Source: Burkholderiaceae bacterium (lineage in GTDB: Bacteria > Pseudomonadota > Gammaproteobacteria > Burkholderiales > Burkholderiaceae_C). From it: DNA of 6,323 nt. The DNA is taken from positions 1 through 6,323 of the forward strand of contig JALQVJ010000345.1 in NCBI GenBank assembly GCA_023260355.1, written 5' to 3'. Below, piece by piece: positions 5,132 to 6,323 of the stretch (its first letter is position 1; every line of letters begins with the position of its first letter). Under the pieces are notes generated by a model. That model was not told the DNA's origin, did not search any database, and was given only the letters and a program-made list of their open reading frames with translations. Position numbers and translations under genes: made by a program.

Positions 5132-6323
5132 ATGGCTACTTCTGCAAGCAACTCCCCCGCAGCCTACGGCGAGAGCGCCATTCGCGTCCTCAAAGGGCTA
5201 GAGCCGGTCAAGCAAAGACCGGGCATGTACACGCGCACCGACAACCCCATGCACATTCTGCAAGAGGTGCTGGACAACGCCGCTGATGAAGCGCTGGCGG
5301 GGTTTGGCAAGCGCATCAAGGTCATTCACCATGCGGACGGCTCGTACACGATCGAGGACGACGGCCGAGGCATTCCCTTTGGCATGCACCCAGAAGAGGG
5401 GGCACCCGTGGTCGAGTTGGTGTTCACGAGGCTGCACGCGGGTGGCAAATTCGACAAGGGCGCTGGTGGCGCCTACAGTTTTTCGGGCGGGCTGCATGGC
5501 GTTGGTGTGAGCGTGACCAATGCGTTGTCAACGCGTTTGGAAGTGGTCGTGCACCGGGAAGGACAGCGCGCCTCATTGGTGTTCTCGGGCGGTGATGTGA
5601 TCGAGCCACTGCACGTGCGGCCGCTCGAGTCAGGCGAGCGCCGCAGCGGCTCGAGTGTGCGCGTCTGGCCAGACGCCAAGTACTTTGAATCGGCCCACAT
5701 TCCGCAAACAGAGTGGGTTCACTTGTTGCGCAGCAAGGCCGTGTTGATGCCCGGCGTCACCGTGTCATTGGTGAATGAAAAAACCAAAGACTCCCAAAGC
5801 TGGCAATACAAAGGGGGCCTCACCGATTACCTTCAACAATCGCTGACAGCCGACCCAGTGATTCCGCTCTTTGAAGGTGAGGGCTTTGCAGATCGCCACC
5901 ACGAGACGTTTGCCGAGGGCGAAGGCGCGAGCTGGGCCGTCGCATTCACCGAAGAGGGTGGTGTGCTGCGTGAGAGCTACGTCAACCTCATCCCCACCTC
6001 ATCGGGGGGCACGCACGACAGCGGCTTGCGCGATGGTTTGTTTCAAGCAGTCAAGAGCTTCATCGACTTTCACAGCCTTTTGCCCAAGGGCGTGAAGCTG
6101 TTGCCCGAAGACGTCTTCGCGCGCGCAAGCTACGTCTTGTCCGCAAAGGTCCTCGATCCGCAGTTTCAAGGACAAATCAAAGAGCGTTTGAACTCCCGCG
6201 ATGCCGTGCGTCTGGTGTCCAACTTCGTCCGACCGGCGTTGGAGTTGTGGCTCAACCAACACGTGGAGTACGGCAAGAAACTGGCCGAACTGGCCATCAA
6301 GGCCGCGCAAACGCGCCAAAAGG
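5132..6323 (+). CDS. parE: DNA topoisomerase IV subunit B (partial, 3' end outside the window)
   Basis: ParE is the ATPase subunit of topoisomerase IV, which with ParC decatenates replicated chromosomes in the cytoplasm. The window holds residues 1-397 of a protein usually about 630-660 long. The GHKL ATPase domain covers about 15-220. Glu45 (catalytic base) and Asn49 (Mg binding) lie in EVLDNAADEA, DDGRGIP is at 76-82, and GGLHGVGVSVTNAL, the ATP lid, is at 119-132. The transducer domain follows at about 221-390, with PTSSGGTHDSGLRDG at 288-302. The loop equivalent to the QTK motif reads Gln348-Ile349-Lys350 in DPQFQGQIKERL. The TOPRIM domain is missing because the sequence ends. ParE is favoured over GyrB by the ParE-like transducer and lack of a nearby dnaA-dnaN-recF context. 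The ATG at 5132 gives the expected short tail before AYGESAI. No Shine-Dalgarno precedes it. It is transcribed away from the MFS gene. Confidence 0.95.
   Translation, partial: MATSASNSPAAYGESAIRVLKGLEPVKQRPGMYTRTDNPMHILQEVLDNAADEALAGFGKRIKVIHHADGSYTIEDDGRGIPFGMHPEEGAPVVELVFTRLHAGGKFDKGAGGAYSFSGGLHGVGVSVTNALSTRLEVVVHREGQRASLVFSGGDVIEPLHVRPLESGERRSGSSVRVWPDAKYFESAHIPQTEWVHLLRSKAVLMPGVTVSLVNEKTKDSQSWQYKGGLTDYLQQSLTADPVIPLFEGEGFADRHHETFAEGEGASWAVAFTEEGGVLRESYVNLIPTSSGGTHDSGLRDGLFQAVKSFIDFHSLLPKGVKLLPEDVFARASYVLSAKVLDPQFQGQIKERLNSRDAVRLVSNFVRPALELWLNQHVEYGKKLAELAIKAAQTRQK

Noticed and set aside
1..6323. Mobile element, CRISPR array, defence island, tRNA or other structured RNA gene
   Set aside because: No transposase or integrase motifs, direct-repeat arrays, terminal repeats or cloverleaf-like sequences were seen, and codon style is uniform across the genes.

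Overview
This window looks like ordinary chromosomal housekeeping DNA from a GC-rich betaproteobacterium, most likely Burkholderiales and in style Comamonadaceae-like. That placement rests on my recognition of the ParE, DapA, BamC and WalJ/YycJ-like protein sequences and on the GC-rich third codon positions. No search was run. I see no tRNA or rRNA gene, insertion sequence, prophage gene or CRISPR array.

Layout. Bases 3-101 hold the last 32 codons of a possible plus-strand gene that enters from the left. Its end overlaps the end of the next gene tail to tail. From 4975 down to 89 the minus strand carries six codirectional genes. In order of transcription they are an MFS transporter (4975-3755), a 52-residue single-span membrane protein (3745-3587), a class I SAM methyltransferase (3587-3027), dapA (2950-2075), bamC (2054-969) and a metallo-beta-lactamase-fold hydrolase of the WalJ/YycJ type (883-89). 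Spacings are 9 nt, a 1-nt stop/start overlap, 76 nt, 20 nt and 85 nt. The first three genes look like one tightly coupled unit. dapA and bamC form a second tight pair, as in E. coli, and may have their own promoter. A perfect 10-bp hairpin sits in the bamC-hydrolase gap. On the plus strand, parE begins at 5132 and runs off the right end after 397 complete codons.

How the genes relate. DapA makes the lysine and diaminopimelate precursor needed for peptidoglycan, and BamC is an accessory lipoprotein of the outer-membrane beta-barrel assembly machine, so this pair serves the cell envelope. The hydrolase family is linked in some bacteria to DNA processing and cell-wall signalling, but its role here is unknown. 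ParE is the ATPase subunit of topoisomerase IV, which unlinks daughter chromosomes.

Points of interest. The MFS/parE divergent spacer carries two tandem LexA-box-like sequences 18 bp apart. parE has no visible Shine-Dalgarno sequence, and a good -10 element lies so close to its ATG that a leaderless or nearly leaderless mRNA is possible. The 52-residue membrane protein is short enough to be missed by many annotation pipelines and is well supported by its coupling signals. I do not see a new multi-gene defence or mobile system here.
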